Part shown: piece after piece, positions 33,475 to 42,759 of the stretch
Position numbering within the stretch: position 1 is the stretch's first letter
Layout of the letters: the number at the start of each line of letters is the position of its first letter
Origin: Rhizobiaceae bacterium
GTDB taxonomy: Bacteria > Pseudomonadota > Alphaproteobacteria > Rhizobiales > Rhizobiaceae
NCBI GenBank assembly: GCA_019635695.1
Contig: JAHBYZ010000007.1
Location: 62,001 to 126,000 of the forward strand
Direction of reading: 5' to 3'
Length of the DNA: 64,000 nt
The notes under the pieces: generated by a model
Told to the model about the DNA's origin: nothing
Databases searched by the model: none
The model's input: the letters and a program-made list of their open reading frames with translations, nothing else
Translations under genes and position numbers: made by a program

Positions 33475-34668
33475 ATGAAGAAGCTGCTGCTGGCGACGAC
33501 CATTCTGGCCACCGCGACGTTCGCCGCACATGCACAGGACAACAGCGTCAAGATCGGCGTGCTCAACGACCAGAGCACTTCGTTCTCCGCGATCGGCGGC
33601 ACCGAAGTGGTGAAGGCCGTCGAGATGGCAATCAAGGATTTCGGCGGCCAGGTGCTCGGCAAGCCGATCGAACTGGTCACCGCGGACCACCAGAACAAGC
33701 CGGACGTCGGTCTGGCCATCGCCCGCGAGTGGCTGGAGCAGGACAATGTCGACGCCATCGCCGACATGGCGAACTCCGCCATCGCCCTTGGCGTCAACAC
33801 CTTGATCGGCGAGAAGAAGAAGGTCGGCCTGTTCGTGTCGCCGCTGACCGACCGCCCGACCGAGGCCGATTGCAACGGCCAGGTCGTTGCATGGGCTTAC
33901 GATGCGAACTCCACCGTCGGCACGACTGTGAAGGCGCTGATCGCCGATGGCGGCAAGAACTTCTTCATCCTGTCGCCGGACTACGAGGCGGGCAAGGTGC
34001 AGGAGGGAATGGTCGAGGCGCAGGTCGCCGCCGGCGGCGCAACGATTGCCGGCAAGGTGCGTGCGCCGCTCGGCACCACCGACTTCTCGTCCTACCTGCT
34101 GCAGGCGCAGTCGTCCGGCGCCGAGGCCATCATCATGAACCTGTCCGGCCCCGAGCTCATCAATGCGATGAAGCAGGTGCAGGAATACGCGCTGATGGAT
34201 CAGGGCATGAAGATCGCCGTGACCTTCATGCACCAGTCCGACGTGCGCTCCATCGGCAACGAGGCACTCGAGGGCGTACGTTTCTCCTCGCCGTGGTTCT
34301 GGGGCAAGGACGAGGCTTCCAAGGCGTGGGGCAAGCGCATGATGGAAGTGACCGGCAATGCGCCTGGCTGGATTGCGGCAGGCACCTATTCGGCCGTGAC
34401 GCACTACCTCAAGGCGGTCGAGAAGGCCGGGACCGACGATTCCGCCGCGGTGCTGAAGGCACTGCGCGAGATCAAGATCGACGACTTCTTCGTGCAGAAC
34501 GGCGAGCTCTATCCGAACGGCCGCCTTATCCACGATATGTACCTCGCCGAGGTCAAGGCGCCCGCCGACGTGACCGAGAAGCAGGACTTCCTGAAGCTCG
34601 CCGCCACCGTGCCGGCCAAGACGGCATTCAAGCCGTACTCGGAATCGGCCTGCAAGATCGGCAAGTAA
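33475..34668 (+). CDS. LIV-type ABC transporter substrate-binding protein
   Basis: 397 aa; the ATG at 33475 follows GGGAGGAAACC. A short signal peptide (MKKLLLATTILATATFAAHA-Q) precedes VKIGVLNDQSTSFSAIGGTEVVKAVEMA, the first strand and helix of the peripla_BP_6 family. It is the first gene of a second LIV importer; a perfect terminator hairpin right after it (34687-34718) should raise binding-protein mRNA relative to the downstream membrane genes. Unlike the 10347 protein it has a DRPTEADCNGQVVAWAYDANS segment typical of aromatic- or steroid-cluster-associated binding proteins, although ligand specificity is not readable. Confidence 0.9.
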   Translation: MKKLLLATTILATATFAAHAQDNSVKIGVLNDQSTSFSAIGGTEVVKAVEMAIKDFGGQVLGKPIELVTADHQNKPDVGLAIAREWLEQDNVDAIADMANSAIALGVNTLIGEKKKVGLFVSPLTDRPTEADCNGQVVAWAYDANSTVGTTVKALIADGGKNFFILSPDYEAGKVQEGMVEAQVAAGGATIAGKVRAPLGTTDFSSYLLQAQSSGAEAIIMNLSGPELINAMKQVQEYALMDQGMKIAVTFMHQSDVRSIGNEALEGVRFSSPWFWGKDEASKAWGKRMMEVTGNAPGWIAAGTYSAVTHYLKAVEKAGTDDSAAVLKALREIKIDDFFVQNGELYPNGRLIHDMYLAEVKAPADVTEKQDFLKLAATVPAKTAFKPYSESACKIGK

Positions 34669-34686
34669 GCCGACACATCCTTCCGG

Positions 34687-34718
34687 AAAACGGCCGCCGC
34701 GCTTGCGGCGGCCGTTTT
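34687..34718 (+). terminator. hairpin terminator/attenuator between binding protein and transporter genes
   Basis: A perfect 14-bp inverted repeat (AAAACGGCCGCCGC / GCGGCGGCCGTTTT) with a GCTT loop lies 18 bp after the binding-protein stop. With only four T residues it may terminate partially, giving differential expression inside the operon. Confidence 0.75.
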
Positions 34719-34743
34719 CACATCCACCAGCGAGGGCGGCCAC

Positions 34744-35034
34744 TTGCGCGGCTACATGATCTTCGAGCTCGAAATCACCGACCCCGACGCCTGGGCCGAA
34801 TACCGCAAGGTAGCCGGGCCGCTGATGATTGCCGCGGGTGGAAAGTTCATCGTCAGCAGTGAGAAGATCGAGACACTGGCCGGCGACTGGATGCCGGCGA
34901 CGCTCTCGGTCGTGGAGTTCCCGAGCTTCGAGGTCGCCCGCGACTTCTACAAATCCCCTGCCTATCAGGCGACGTTGCCGCTGCGCGACAGGGCATCCCG
35001 CGGGCGCGGCGTGCTGGTGGGCAGCAGCCTATGA
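34744..35034 (+). CDS. DUF1330 family protein
   Basis: 96 aa. The TTG at 34744 (giving M-RGYMIFELEITDPDAWAEY) fits the family start and has GAGGG upstream; an ATG at 34756 is the alternative. The ferredoxin-like alpha/beta dimeric fold of DUF1330 is recognised from GYMIFELEITDPDAWAEYRKVAGPLM, GGKFIVSSEKIETLAGDW and SVVEFPSFEVARDFYKSPAYQ. It overlaps the ATPase gene by ATGA and is embedded in the importer operon. The family has no settled function; a small heme- or monooxygenase-like binding role is sometimes suggested. Confidence 0.85.
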   Translation: MRGYMIFELEITDPDAWAEYRKVAGPLMIAAGGKFIVSSEKIETLAGDWMPATLSVVEFPSFEVARDFYKSPAYQATLPLRDRASRGRGVLVGSSL

Positions 35035-35797
35035 GCGCCCCCGACAACAACCAGGCCGACAACATCATCGAGGCGCGCGGACTGACCAAGCGCTTCCACG
35101 GCTTCGCCGCCGTGTCGGAGGTCGACCTCGATGTGCGCCGCCATGCGATCCACGCCCTGATCGGCCCCAACGGCGCTGGCAAGACGACCTTCTTCAACCT
35201 GATCACCAAGGTGCTCCAGCCGACCGAAGGCACCATCCGCTTCAACGGCCGGGACATCACCGCCGAGAGCCCTGCCGCCGTCGCACGGCGCGGCATCGTG
35301 CGGTCGTTCCAGATCTCGGCGATCTTCCCGCGCATGACCGTCGCGGAGAACGTGCGCATCGCGCTGCAGCGGCCGGTCGGCACGTCGTTCCACTTCTGGC
35401 GGCCGGAAAGCTCGCTCGACACGCTCAACGGCCGGGTCGACGAATTGCTCGACGCGGTGGGCCTGCTTTCGTTGCGCGACCAGACCGCTGCCGGCCTGCC
35501 ATATGGGCGCAAGCGCGCGCTCGAGCTTGCCACCACGCTGGCGCTGGAACCGGAGTTGCTGCTGCTCGACGAACCGACCTCGGGCCTCGGCGGCGAGGAC
35601 GTCGACCGTATCGCCGACCTGATCCGCAAGGTCTCGGCCAACCGCACGATCCTGATGGTGGAGCACAACCTCTCCGTGGTGTCGAAGCTGGCCAACACCA
35701 TTACGGTGCTTGCCCGCGGCAAGGTGCTGGCCGAAGGAACCTATGCGCAGATATCGACCGACCAACGCGTGATCGAAGCCTATATCGGAGGCGAGGA

Positions 35798-35801
<4 letters not shown>
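35031..35801 (+). CDS. livG: LIV-type ABC transporter ATP-binding protein (LivG-like)
   Basis: 256 aa. Walker A is GPNGAGKTT (about 45-53), Q-loop SFQISAIFPRMTVAENV, and Walker B LLLLDEPTSGLGGED. The ABC signature position carries LPYGRKRALELATTL, the degenerate form common in LivG. The C-terminus IEAYIGGEE is the LivG hallmark. ATGA overlaps join it to the DUF1330 gene before and LivF after. It energises the second LIV importer together with LivF and the fused permease. Confidence 0.93.
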
Positions 35802-36505
<704 letters not shown>

Positions 36506-36515
36506 GGACCGGGAG

Positions 36516-38453
36516 ATGATGACACTTCTGGGAATCTCGCCGCAGCTGCTGTTCGGCCAGCTGCTCATCGGCCTCATCAACGGCGTGTTCTACGCGATGA
36601 TGAGCCTCGGCGTGGCGATCATCTTCGGCATGCTTCGCATCGGCAACTTCGTCCACGGCGCGCAGTACATGCTGGGTGCGTTCGGCGCCTGGTACCTGCT
36701 TCACCTGCCCGACCTGTTCCCCGGCCTCGGCCTCCCTTCGCTCGGCTACTGGTGGGCGCTGGCGCTGGTTCCGTTCGCCGTCGGCCTGATCGGCGCGGGC
36801 ATGGAGCGGCTCTTCATCCGCCGCGTCTACGACCTCGAACACGCCTACGGCCTGCTGCTGACGGTCGGGCTCGCGATGGTCATCGAGGGTCTCTTCAACG
36901 TCGGTTACGGCGCTGCCGGGCAGCAGTACAACATCCCGGACTCGCTCAAGGGCGGCGTGAATCTCGGCTTCATGTTCATGCCCTACTACCGGCTGTGGGT
37001 GATCGTGGCCGGCATCGCGGTGTGCATCGCCACGTGGTACACGATCGAGCGCACCAAACTCGGCGCCTACCTGCGCGCCGCCACCGAGAATCCGGACCTC
37101 GTTCGCGCCTTCGGCATCAACGTGCCGCGCATGCTGATGCTCACCTACGCCTTCGGCGTCGGCCTCGCGGGTCTCGCCGGCGTCATGGCCGCACCGATCT
37201 ACCAGGTCAGCCCGCAGATGGGGCAGTCGATCATCATCACCATCTTCGCCGTCGTCGTCATTGGCGGCATGGGTTCGATCTCGGGCGCCATCTTCACCGG
37301 GCTGATGCTCGGCATGATCGAGGGCCTGACCAAGGTGTTCTGGCCACAGGCCTCCACAACGGTGATCTTCGTCATCATGGCGATCGTGCTCGTCTTCCGC
37401 CCGGCCGGCCTGTTCGGCAAGGAAACGGTCGCCGCGCACGCCGCCGACATGTCCACCGCGCGGCCCGACTCGATCCTCGAGAACGGCAAGCTCTGGCTCG
37501 TCATCCTCGGCGTCGGCGGCGCGATCCTGCCCTTCCTCGTCTATCCCGTCTTCGGCATGAAGATGCTGTGCCTGGCTCTGTTCGCCTGCGCCTACAACCT
37601 GATCTTCGGCTATGTCGGCCTGCTCGCCTTCGGCCATGCCGCCTTCTACGGCTCGTCGGCCTACATAGCGGCATATACCGCCGCCTCCTGGGGATTCCCG
37701 ACCGAGATTGCCATCCTGTCCGGCGTCGCCGTGGCGACCGTCATCGGCGCGCTGTTCGGCTGGCTCGCCATCCGCCGGCAGGGCCTCTACTTCGCCATGA
37801 TCACGCTGGCGCTGGCGCAGGTCGTCTATTTCTACGCCATCCAGGCACCGTGGACCCACGGCGAAGACGGCATACAGTCCGTGCCGCGCGGATACCTGCT
37901 GGGGGTTATCGACCTCAGCGACAACATGAACATGTATTATTTCGTGCTGGCGATCTTCCTGATCGGCTTCGCTGCGATCTACCGCATCGTGCGCTCGCCC
38001 TTCGGGCAGGTGCTGAAGTCGATCCGCGAGAACGAGCCGCGCGCCATCTCGCTCGGCTATTCGACCGAGCGCTTCAAGCTTCTCGCATTCACGCTGTCGG
38101 CCATGCTGGCGGGGCTTGCCGGCGGCACCAAGGCGATCGTCTTCCAGATCGCCTCGCTGGCCGACGTCTACTTCATGACGTCGACCGACGCGCTGCTGAT
38201 GACGCTGATCGGCGGCGTCGGCACGCTGCTCGGCCCGGTTGTCGGCGCGGTCATCGTGGTGACCATGCAGAAGGAGTTCGCCACGCTGGGCTCGTGGGTC
38301 ATCGTCGTCCAGGGCACGGCCTTCGTGCTGTGCGTGCTGTTCCTGCGCAAGGGCGTGGTCGGCACGCTGGAGGACTGGCTGGCGGCGCGCGCCGAGCGCA
38401 GGCGCATCGCGGCCGGCGGCGAGCCCGCCGCCATCGCCAGGGGCGCGCACTGA
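36516..38453 (+). CDS. fused LIV-type ABC permease (LivH-LivM)
   Basis: 645 aa polytopic membrane protein. Residues 1-300 are LivH-like (MMSLGVAIIFGMLRIGNFVHGAQYMLGAF; GMGSISGAIFTGLMLGMIEGL); after a linker with AHAADMSTARPDS (about 305-320), residues 325-645 are LivM-like (YNLIFGYVGLLAFGHAAFYGSSAYIAAY; GGVGTLLGPVVGAVIVV). Normally these are two proteins forming a heterodimer; the fusion supplies both halves in one chain. The start is the first of two adjacent ATGs at 36516. The stop overlaps the SDR start by one base (TGATG). Confidence 0.92.
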   Translation: MMTLLGISPQLLFGQLLIGLINGVFYAMMSLGVAIIFGMLRIGNFVHGAQYMLGAFGAWYLLHLPDLFPGLGLPSLGYWWALALVPFAVGLIGAGMERLFIRRVYDLEHAYGLLLTVGLAMVIEGLFNVGYGAAGQQYNIPDSLKGGVNLGFMFMPYYRLWVIVAGIAVCIATWYTIERTKLGAYLRAATENPDLVRAFGINVPRMLMLTYAFGVGLAGLAGVMAAPIYQVSPQMGQSIIITIFAVVVIGGMGSISGAIFTGLMLGMIEGLTKVFWPQASTTVIFVIMAIVLVFRPAGLFGKETVAAHAADMSTARPDSILENGKLWLVILGVGGAILPFLVYPVFGMKMLCLALFACAYNLIFGYVGLLAFGHAAFYGSSAYIAAYTAASWGFPTEIAILSGVAVATVIGALFGWLAIRRQGLYFAMITLALAQVVYFYAIQAPWTHGEDGIQSVPRGYLLGVIDLSDNMNMYYFVLAIFLIGFAAIYRIVRSPFGQVLKSIRENEPRAISLGYSTERFKLLAFTLSAMLAGLAGGTKAIVFQIASLADVYFMTSTDALLMTLIGGVGTLLGPVVGAVIVVTMQKEFATLGSWVIVVQGTAFVLCVLFLRKGVVGTLEDWLAARAERRRIAAGGEPAAIARGAH

Positions 38454-39226
38454 TGGCGAAGAAGCCGCTCGCGGTCGTCATCGGCGCGGGGCCGGGCCTC
38501 GGCATCGCGCTCATCCGGCGTTTTGCACAGGGTGGCCCGGGGGGTGGCATGGCGGTCGGCTTCATGGCACGCCGCGCCTCGTCCGTCGCAGAATACCAGA
38601 AGGCGCTGGACGCCGAGGGACTGGAAACGAAGGGCTTCGTCGCCGACGCGGGCGATCCGTTGGCCGTCAGTCGAGTGCTTGCCGACCTGCGGAAAACCCA
38701 CGGAGACGCCGAGGCGCTTGTCTACAACGCCGCGATCATCGAACCGTCACGCTTCGTCACGCCATCAGGCATAAGCGAGGCGCAGTACTCCACCGCTCCG
38801 GGCTGGAAGGCGCGCGGCGAGCCGGTTGACTTCGACTATGTGATGGACACGTTCCGCACCAATGTCGCGGGCGCCCACCATGCCGCTCGCGAGGTCGCGC
38901 CGGCGATGATCGCGCGCAGTCGCGGCTCAATCATCCTCACCGGCGGCGTGCTCGCCTTCGGCCCGTGGATCGAATGGGGCGTCACTTCGCTCGGCAAGGC
39001 GGCGCTGCGCTCGCTCGGCCATTCGCTCTACAAGGAGCTATCACCGCACGGCGTGCAGGTTTCGACCGTCGCCATCCACGGCACGATGGCCAAGGGCACC
39101 CCCTACGACCACGACCGCGTCGCCGACGCCTATTGGCACGTGCATTTGCGGCCGAAGACGGAGTGGGATCCTGACTTCCACTTCAAGCCGCACGCGGACG
39201 ACGGCGCGGACCCGGACGCGCGCTGA
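38453..39226 (+). CDS. atypical SDR-family protein lacking the catalytic Tyr
   Basis: 257 aa. The N-terminus MAKKPLAVVIGAGPGLGIALIRRFAQGG gives a GxGxGLG cofactor motif with an insertion, and VYNAAIIEPSRF corresponds to NNAG. The active-site segment reads GVTSLGKAALRSLGHSL: the conserved Lys is present, but the residue four before it is Thr, not Tyr. An unusual insertion (SGISEAQYSTAPGWKARGEPVDFD, about 103-126) and an acidic C-terminal tail are also seen. It is the last gene of the importer operon, translationally coupled to the permease. It may bind NAD(P) without classical dehydrogenase chemistry. Confidence 0.78.
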   Translation: MAKKPLAVVIGAGPGLGIALIRRFAQGGPGGGMAVGFMARRASSVAEYQKALDAEGLETKGFVADAGDPLAVSRVLADLRKTHGDAEALVYNAAIIEPSRFVTPSGISEAQYSTAPGWKARGEPVDFDYVMDTFRTNVAGAHHAAREVAPAMIARSRGSIILTGGVLAFGPWIEWGVTSLGKAALRSLGHSLYKELSPHGVQVSTVAIHGTMAKGTPYDHDRVADAYWHVHLRPKTEWDPDFHFKPHADDGADPDAR

Positions 39227-39229
39227 CGC

Positions 39230-40768
39230 CTATTTGCGCCGATACTTCCCCAGCCCGCCTTCCTTCAGCGCCGCCACCAGATCGCGCTTCCTGATCTTGG
39301 CCGCCTCCACCGGCATGTCGTCGATGATCTCGACGCGGCGCGGCGCCTTGTAGGCGGCGAGTTCCTTCCGGCACCATTCGCGCAGGTCTTCTGCCGTCGC
39401 GGTCGCGCCCTCGTTGAGCACCACCACCGCCACCGGGATCTCGCCCTTCTCGGCGTCAGGCGCGCCGACAACGGCGCACATCGCGACCGCATGGTGGCGG
39501 TAGAGCACGCTCTCCACCTCCAGCGGATAGATGTTGTGGCCGCCCGCGATAATCACGTCCTTCTTACGGTCGACGATAAAAAGGAAGCCGTCCGCGTCCA
39601 CGAAGCCAAGGTCGCCCGACTTCCAGCCGAGCGGGCCGAAGGCGGCCGCCGTTGCTTCCTCGTCGCCCCAGTAGCCCTGCGCAACGCAGTCGCCGCCGAT
39701 GATGACCTCGCCGATCTCGCCGCGCGCCAGCTCATTGCCGTCGTCGTCCACGATGGCAATGCGCGACGAGCCAACCGGCAGGCCGGCGGCGCCAGCCTTG
39801 CGGATGCCGGCCGTCGGCTCCATCACGTTCTGCCCGCAGGTCTCGGTGGCGCCGTAGACCTGCGCCACCTTAACGCCCGACAGTTCCTCGAAGCGCTTGA
39901 TGACCGGCTGCGGCACAGGCGAGCCGCCGGTCGTGCAGATGCGCAGCGACGACAGGTCGTGGCGCGCCGGGTCGTGGTCGTTGACCATGTAGACGTACAT
40001 GGTCGGTGTGCCGCCGAAATAGGTCGCCCCGTAGCGCTTCACGTCGGCCATCACCCGCTCGGTGTCCCAGCGGTCGTGCAGCACGATCGTCCCGCCGGTG
40101 TAGAGGCACAGATTCAACGTCACCGTCAGGCCGAAATTGGTGAACAGCGGCACGGCGCAGAGATAGACCTCCTCGCCGAACTTCGTGCGGTGCGACACCA
40201 TCATGTCGCGCAGCGTCGACACCAAACTGAAATGGGTCTGCGCCGTGCCCTTGGGCGTGCCGGTGGTGCCCGAGGTGAAGAACAGCGAGGCGACATCGCG
40301 GTGATCGCACGCGACATCCGCGAACTGCGGGGAGGCCTTCGCCATTGCCGCGTCGAGGTCTTCCGCCCCCTGCCCGCCACCGGCGACAAGGCATGTCTCC
40401 AGCGCAGCGAATTCGTTTCTGATCTCGGAAAAATACGGCCAGGTCGTCCCGTCGGCGACCACCGCCTTCAGGCCGGTGCGCTCGACTATCTTGCGCAGCT
40501 CGGCGTGGCGGAACATGGCGCTGAGCGGCGCGGGTATCGCGCCAAGCCGCTGGCACGCCCAGAAAGCTGTCGCCATCAGCGGTGTCGACGGCAAATAGAG
40601 CCCGACGCGGTCGCCCTTCTTCACCCCACGCGCGGCCAGCGCGTTAGCCAGCCGCGCCGTGCGCGTCGCGAACTCCGCATAGCTGATCGCTTCGTCGTCC
40701 GTGACGATGAACGCGCGGTCCGGCACCAGCCGGGCATTGCGGGCGAGAATCTGGCTCAGGATTTCCAT
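39230..40768 (-). CDS. acyl-CoA synthetase (AMP-forming)
   Basis: 512 aa from the ATG at 40768. The ANL-superfamily motifs are present: LFFTSGTTGTPKG (P-loop, about 165-177), YGATETCGQN (A5, about 305), WKSGDLGFVDADGFLFIVDRKKDVIIAGGHNIYPLEVE (A7-A8), and a C-terminal Lys in AAKIRKRDL replacing the usual PxTxxGKxxK context. Two-step adenylation and thioesterification of a carboxylic acid is expected. It is cotranscribed with the SDR upstream. In the HIP pathway the entry acid is activated by FadD3; this gene is the only acyl-CoA ligase in the window, but it does not look specially like FadD3, so the substrate is open. Confidence 0.92.
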   Translation of the reverse strand: MEILSQILARNARLVPDRAFIVTDDEAISYAEFATRTARLANALAARGVKKGDRVGLYLPSTPLMATAFWACQRLGAIPAPLSAMFRHAELRKIVERTGLKAVVADGTTWPYFSEIRNEFAALETCLVAGGGQGAEDLDAAMAKASPQFADVACDHRDVASLFFTSGTTGTPKGTAQTHFSLVSTLRDMMVSHRTKFGEEVYLCAVPLFTNFGLTVTLNLCLYTGGTIVLHDRWDTERVMADVKRYGATYFGGTPTMYVYMVNDHDPARHDLSSLRICTTGGSPVPQPVIKRFEELSGVKVAQVYGATETCGQNVMEPTAGIRKAGAAGLPVGSSRIAIVDDDGNELARGEIGEVIIGGDCVAQGYWGDEEATAAAFGPLGWKSGDLGFVDADGFLFIVDRKKDVIIAGGHNIYPLEVESVLYRHHAVAMCAVVGAPDAEKGEIPVAVVVLNEGATATAEDLREWCRKELAAYKAPRRVEIIDDMPVEAAKIRKRDLVAALKEGGLGKYRRK

Positions 40769-40775
40769 GGATTGC

Positions 40776-41531
40776 TCAGGAGATAAGGATGCCGCTGTCG
40801 ACCGGGAGCTTCTGCCCTGTCGTCCGCTTTGATTCATCGGAGGCGAGGAACAGCACCGCGTTGGCCACGTCGATCGGCTCGGCCATGCCGAGCAGATAGG
40901 CGTCGAACTGCTTCTTCAGATGCGGCTCCTTGCGGAAGAATTCCAGCACGCGCTCGGTCGCCGTCGCCCCGGGAATCACCACGTTGACGCGGATGCCGTC
41001 CTTGGCGAACTCCACCGCCATCGAGCGCGTCAGCGCGATGATGCCGCCCTTGGCCGCCGTATAGGCGTCGCGGTTGGGCACGCCCATCTCGCCCATGATC
41101 GAGGCGATGTTCACGATCGAGCCGCCGCCGGCCTTCTGCATCAAGGGGATCGCCGCGCGGCTGCACAGCCAGGTGCCGTAGAGGTCGAGTTTTATCGTGC
41201 GCCAGAACTCGTCCAGCGGCGTCACGGTCAACGGCCCGTCCTTGGGGCTGGACCCGCCTGCGTTGTTGAACAGCACGTCGAGCCTGCCGAACCGCTCGAT
41301 CGCCGCCGCGAACGCCGCCTCCACGCTCTCTGGCTCGCTCACGTCGCATTGCGCATACATTGCCGAGCCGCCGGCGGCCTCGATCTCGGCGACGATCTTC
41401 TCGCTCTCGGCGCGGCGGCGGGCGGCGAGCACGACCTTGGCGCCTTCCTCGGCCATGCGCCGCGCGGCGGCCTCGCCGATGCCCTGGCTGGCGCCGGTGA
41501 CGAAAGCGACCTTGCCGTCGAGACGACCCAT
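40776..41531 (-). CDS. short-chain dehydrogenase/reductase (SDR)
   Basis: 251 aa, classical SDR: TGASQGIGEA (about 13-22), FNNAGGSS, NIASIMGEMG (Ser) and AYTAAKGGI with intact Tyr-Lys. AARRRAESEK after the second strand suggests NADP(H). It ends 7 bp before the acyl-CoA synthetase start and has operator copy 12 upstream at 94 bp. It is probably an alcohol or ketone dehydrogenase acting before or after CoA activation. Confidence 0.88.
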   Translation of the reverse strand: MGRLDGKVAFVTGASQGIGEAAARRMAEEGAKVVLAARRRAESEKIVAEIEAAGGSAMYAQCDVSEPESVEAAFAAAIERFGRLDVLFNNAGGSSPKDGPLTVTPLDEFWRTIKLDLYGTWLCSRAAIPLMQKAGGGSIVNIASIMGEMGVPNRDAYTAAKGGIIALTRSMAVEFAKDGIRVNVVIPGATATERVLEFFRKEPHLKKQFDAYLLGMAEPIDVANAVLFLASDESKRTTGQKLPVDSGILIS

Positions 41532-41617
41532 GTTCCTTCTCCCGCAACAGCCTGACCATGCCGACGCGCTGCCTGCAAGCAGCGCGAAGACATGGCCGTC
41601 CGTCAGGTCCGATCGCG

Positions 41618-41633
41618 TCGTCCGGATGGATTA
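41618..41633 (-). promoter_or_regulatory. operator copy 12
   Basis: On the minus strand TAATCCATCCGGACGA (one mismatch), centred 94 bp before the SDR at 41531. It abuts the hairpin that follows the beta-propeller gene. Confidence 0.6.
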
Positions 41634-41656
41634 GGGGCGCCGCCGTGCGGCGCCCC
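41634..41656 (-). terminator. hairpin after the periplasmic beta-propeller gene
   Basis: A perfect 10-bp stem GGGGCGCCGC / GCGGCGCCCC with a 3-nt loop lies 6 bp beyond the stop at 41663. The minus-strand 3' side is not T-rich, so termination may be weak. Confidence 0.5.
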
Positions 41657-41662
41657 TTTCGC

Positions 41663-42676
41663 TCACCACTTCTTGTCGATCTTGCCGGCGCAGACGATGG
41701 TGTTGGCCTTCTCCTTCGGCAGATTGCCGAAGAAGTTCAAATTGGTCACGCAGACCTCGTCGCCGAGGAAGGCAATGCTGGCCGGCGATCCCAGCGGCGC
41801 GTCGAGCGGGTTGCCGAGTTGCAGCCGCTTCGTCGCGTCGGGGCTGACCTTCCAGACCTCGTGCCGGGTCGCCTCGGTGACGTAGAAATTGCCTTCTTTG
41901 TCGATCTCCAGCCCGTCCATGTTGTCGTAGCCGAAGGCGACCTTCGTGGCCGCACCCGCTGTCCCGTCGGCGTTGATCGGCACGCGGAAGATCATCGGGT
42001 TGCCGCCGGTCACGCCGTAGACGGCGCTGCCGTCGGGCGCGACTGCGATGCCATTGACGCCGACCGGGAAGCCCGACAGCGGCGCCGGGCCGGACTGGAT
42101 GAGCTGATCCTTCGACCACATCACGGCGGTCTTGGCCTCCGGGTCGACGCGCCAGATGCCGGAGAAGCTCAAATCCGACACGTAGACCTTGCCGTCCGGT
42201 CCGATCGCCGGGTCGTCCGGATAGCAGAACGGATAGCCGTCGCCACGCGTCGCCACCGCCTCGACCGCGCCGGTCGACACGGTCACCTTGTAGAGTCCGC
42301 TCGCCGTCACCGTGTTGTCGCCGCAGGCTTCCCTGCCCACCGCGAGGTCCACCGGCCACGGATAGCGGTCGGAATGGCCAGCGAAGGCGACGTAGATCGT
42401 GTCCTTGCCGTCATAGTCCATGCCGATCGTGCTGCCATGCGCGCCGCCGAGCGCCGGCTTCAGGTCGGCCACCTGCTTGCTCGTCCCGTCCGCCGCCACG
42501 TGCATCACGCGCGCCGAGCCGAACATCGTGGTGAACAGCCCGCCCTTGCCGTCCACGACCAGCCCTTCCGGCGCGTCGTCGAATTGCGCCAGCACGCGCC
42601 ATTCCGGCTCCGCCAGAACGGGCGTTGCGATCAGCAGGGCGGCGAGAGCGCCACCCGCGAATGTTCCGTATTTCAT
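41663..42676 (-). CDS. periplasmic SMP-30/NHL-type beta-propeller protein
   Basis: 337 aa with a signal peptide (MKYGTFAGGALAALLIATPVLA-E). Repeated propeller blades are visible: APEGLVVDGKGGLFTTMFGS, STIGMDYDGKDTIYVAFAG, DPAIGPDGKVYVSDLSFSGIWRVDP, VGVNGIAVAPDGSAVYGV, MDGLEIDKEGNFYVTEATRHEVWKV. These resemble gluconolactonase/SMP-30 or strictosidine-synthase-like folds, which hydrolyse lactones in a metal-dependent way. It is preceded by operator copy 13, so it is probably induced with the catabolic island. A lactonase acting outside the cytoplasm on the substrate is a reasonable guess. Confidence 0.8.
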   Translation of the reverse strand: MKYGTFAGGALAALLIATPVLAEPEWRVLAQFDDAPEGLVVDGKGGLFTTMFGSARVMHVAADGTSKQVADLKPALGGAHGSTIGMDYDGKDTIYVAFAGHSDRYPWPVDLAVGREACGDNTVTASGLYKVTVSTGAVEAVATRGDGYPFCYPDDPAIGPDGKVYVSDLSFSGIWRVDPEAKTAVMWSKDQLIQSGPAPLSGFPVGVNGIAVAPDGSAVYGVTGGNPMIFRVPINADGTAGAATKVAFGYDNMDGLEIDKEGNFYVTEATRHEVWKVSPDATKRLQLGNPLDAPLGSPASIAFLGDEVCVTNLNFFGNLPKEKANTIVCAGKIDKKW

Positions 42677-42743
42677 TCTGTCCTCCTTGCGGCCGCCTCC
42701 AGCGGCCGGCGCGAAGGCTCGCGCCGCGCGTGACCGCGCGTCA

Positions 42744-42759
42744 TGGTCCGCTCGGACTA
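42744..42759 (-). promoter_or_regulatory. operator copy 13
   Basis: On the minus strand TAGTCCGAGCGGACCA (one mismatch), centred 75 bp before the beta-propeller gene. Its first bases overlap the stop codon of the flavoprotein gene at 42757-42759. Confidence 0.65.

Noticed and set aside
39230-40768. FadD3 (HIP-CoA synthetase)
   Set aside because: It is the only acyl-CoA ligase present, but its sequence shows no particular likeness to recalled FadD3, so no symbol is given.
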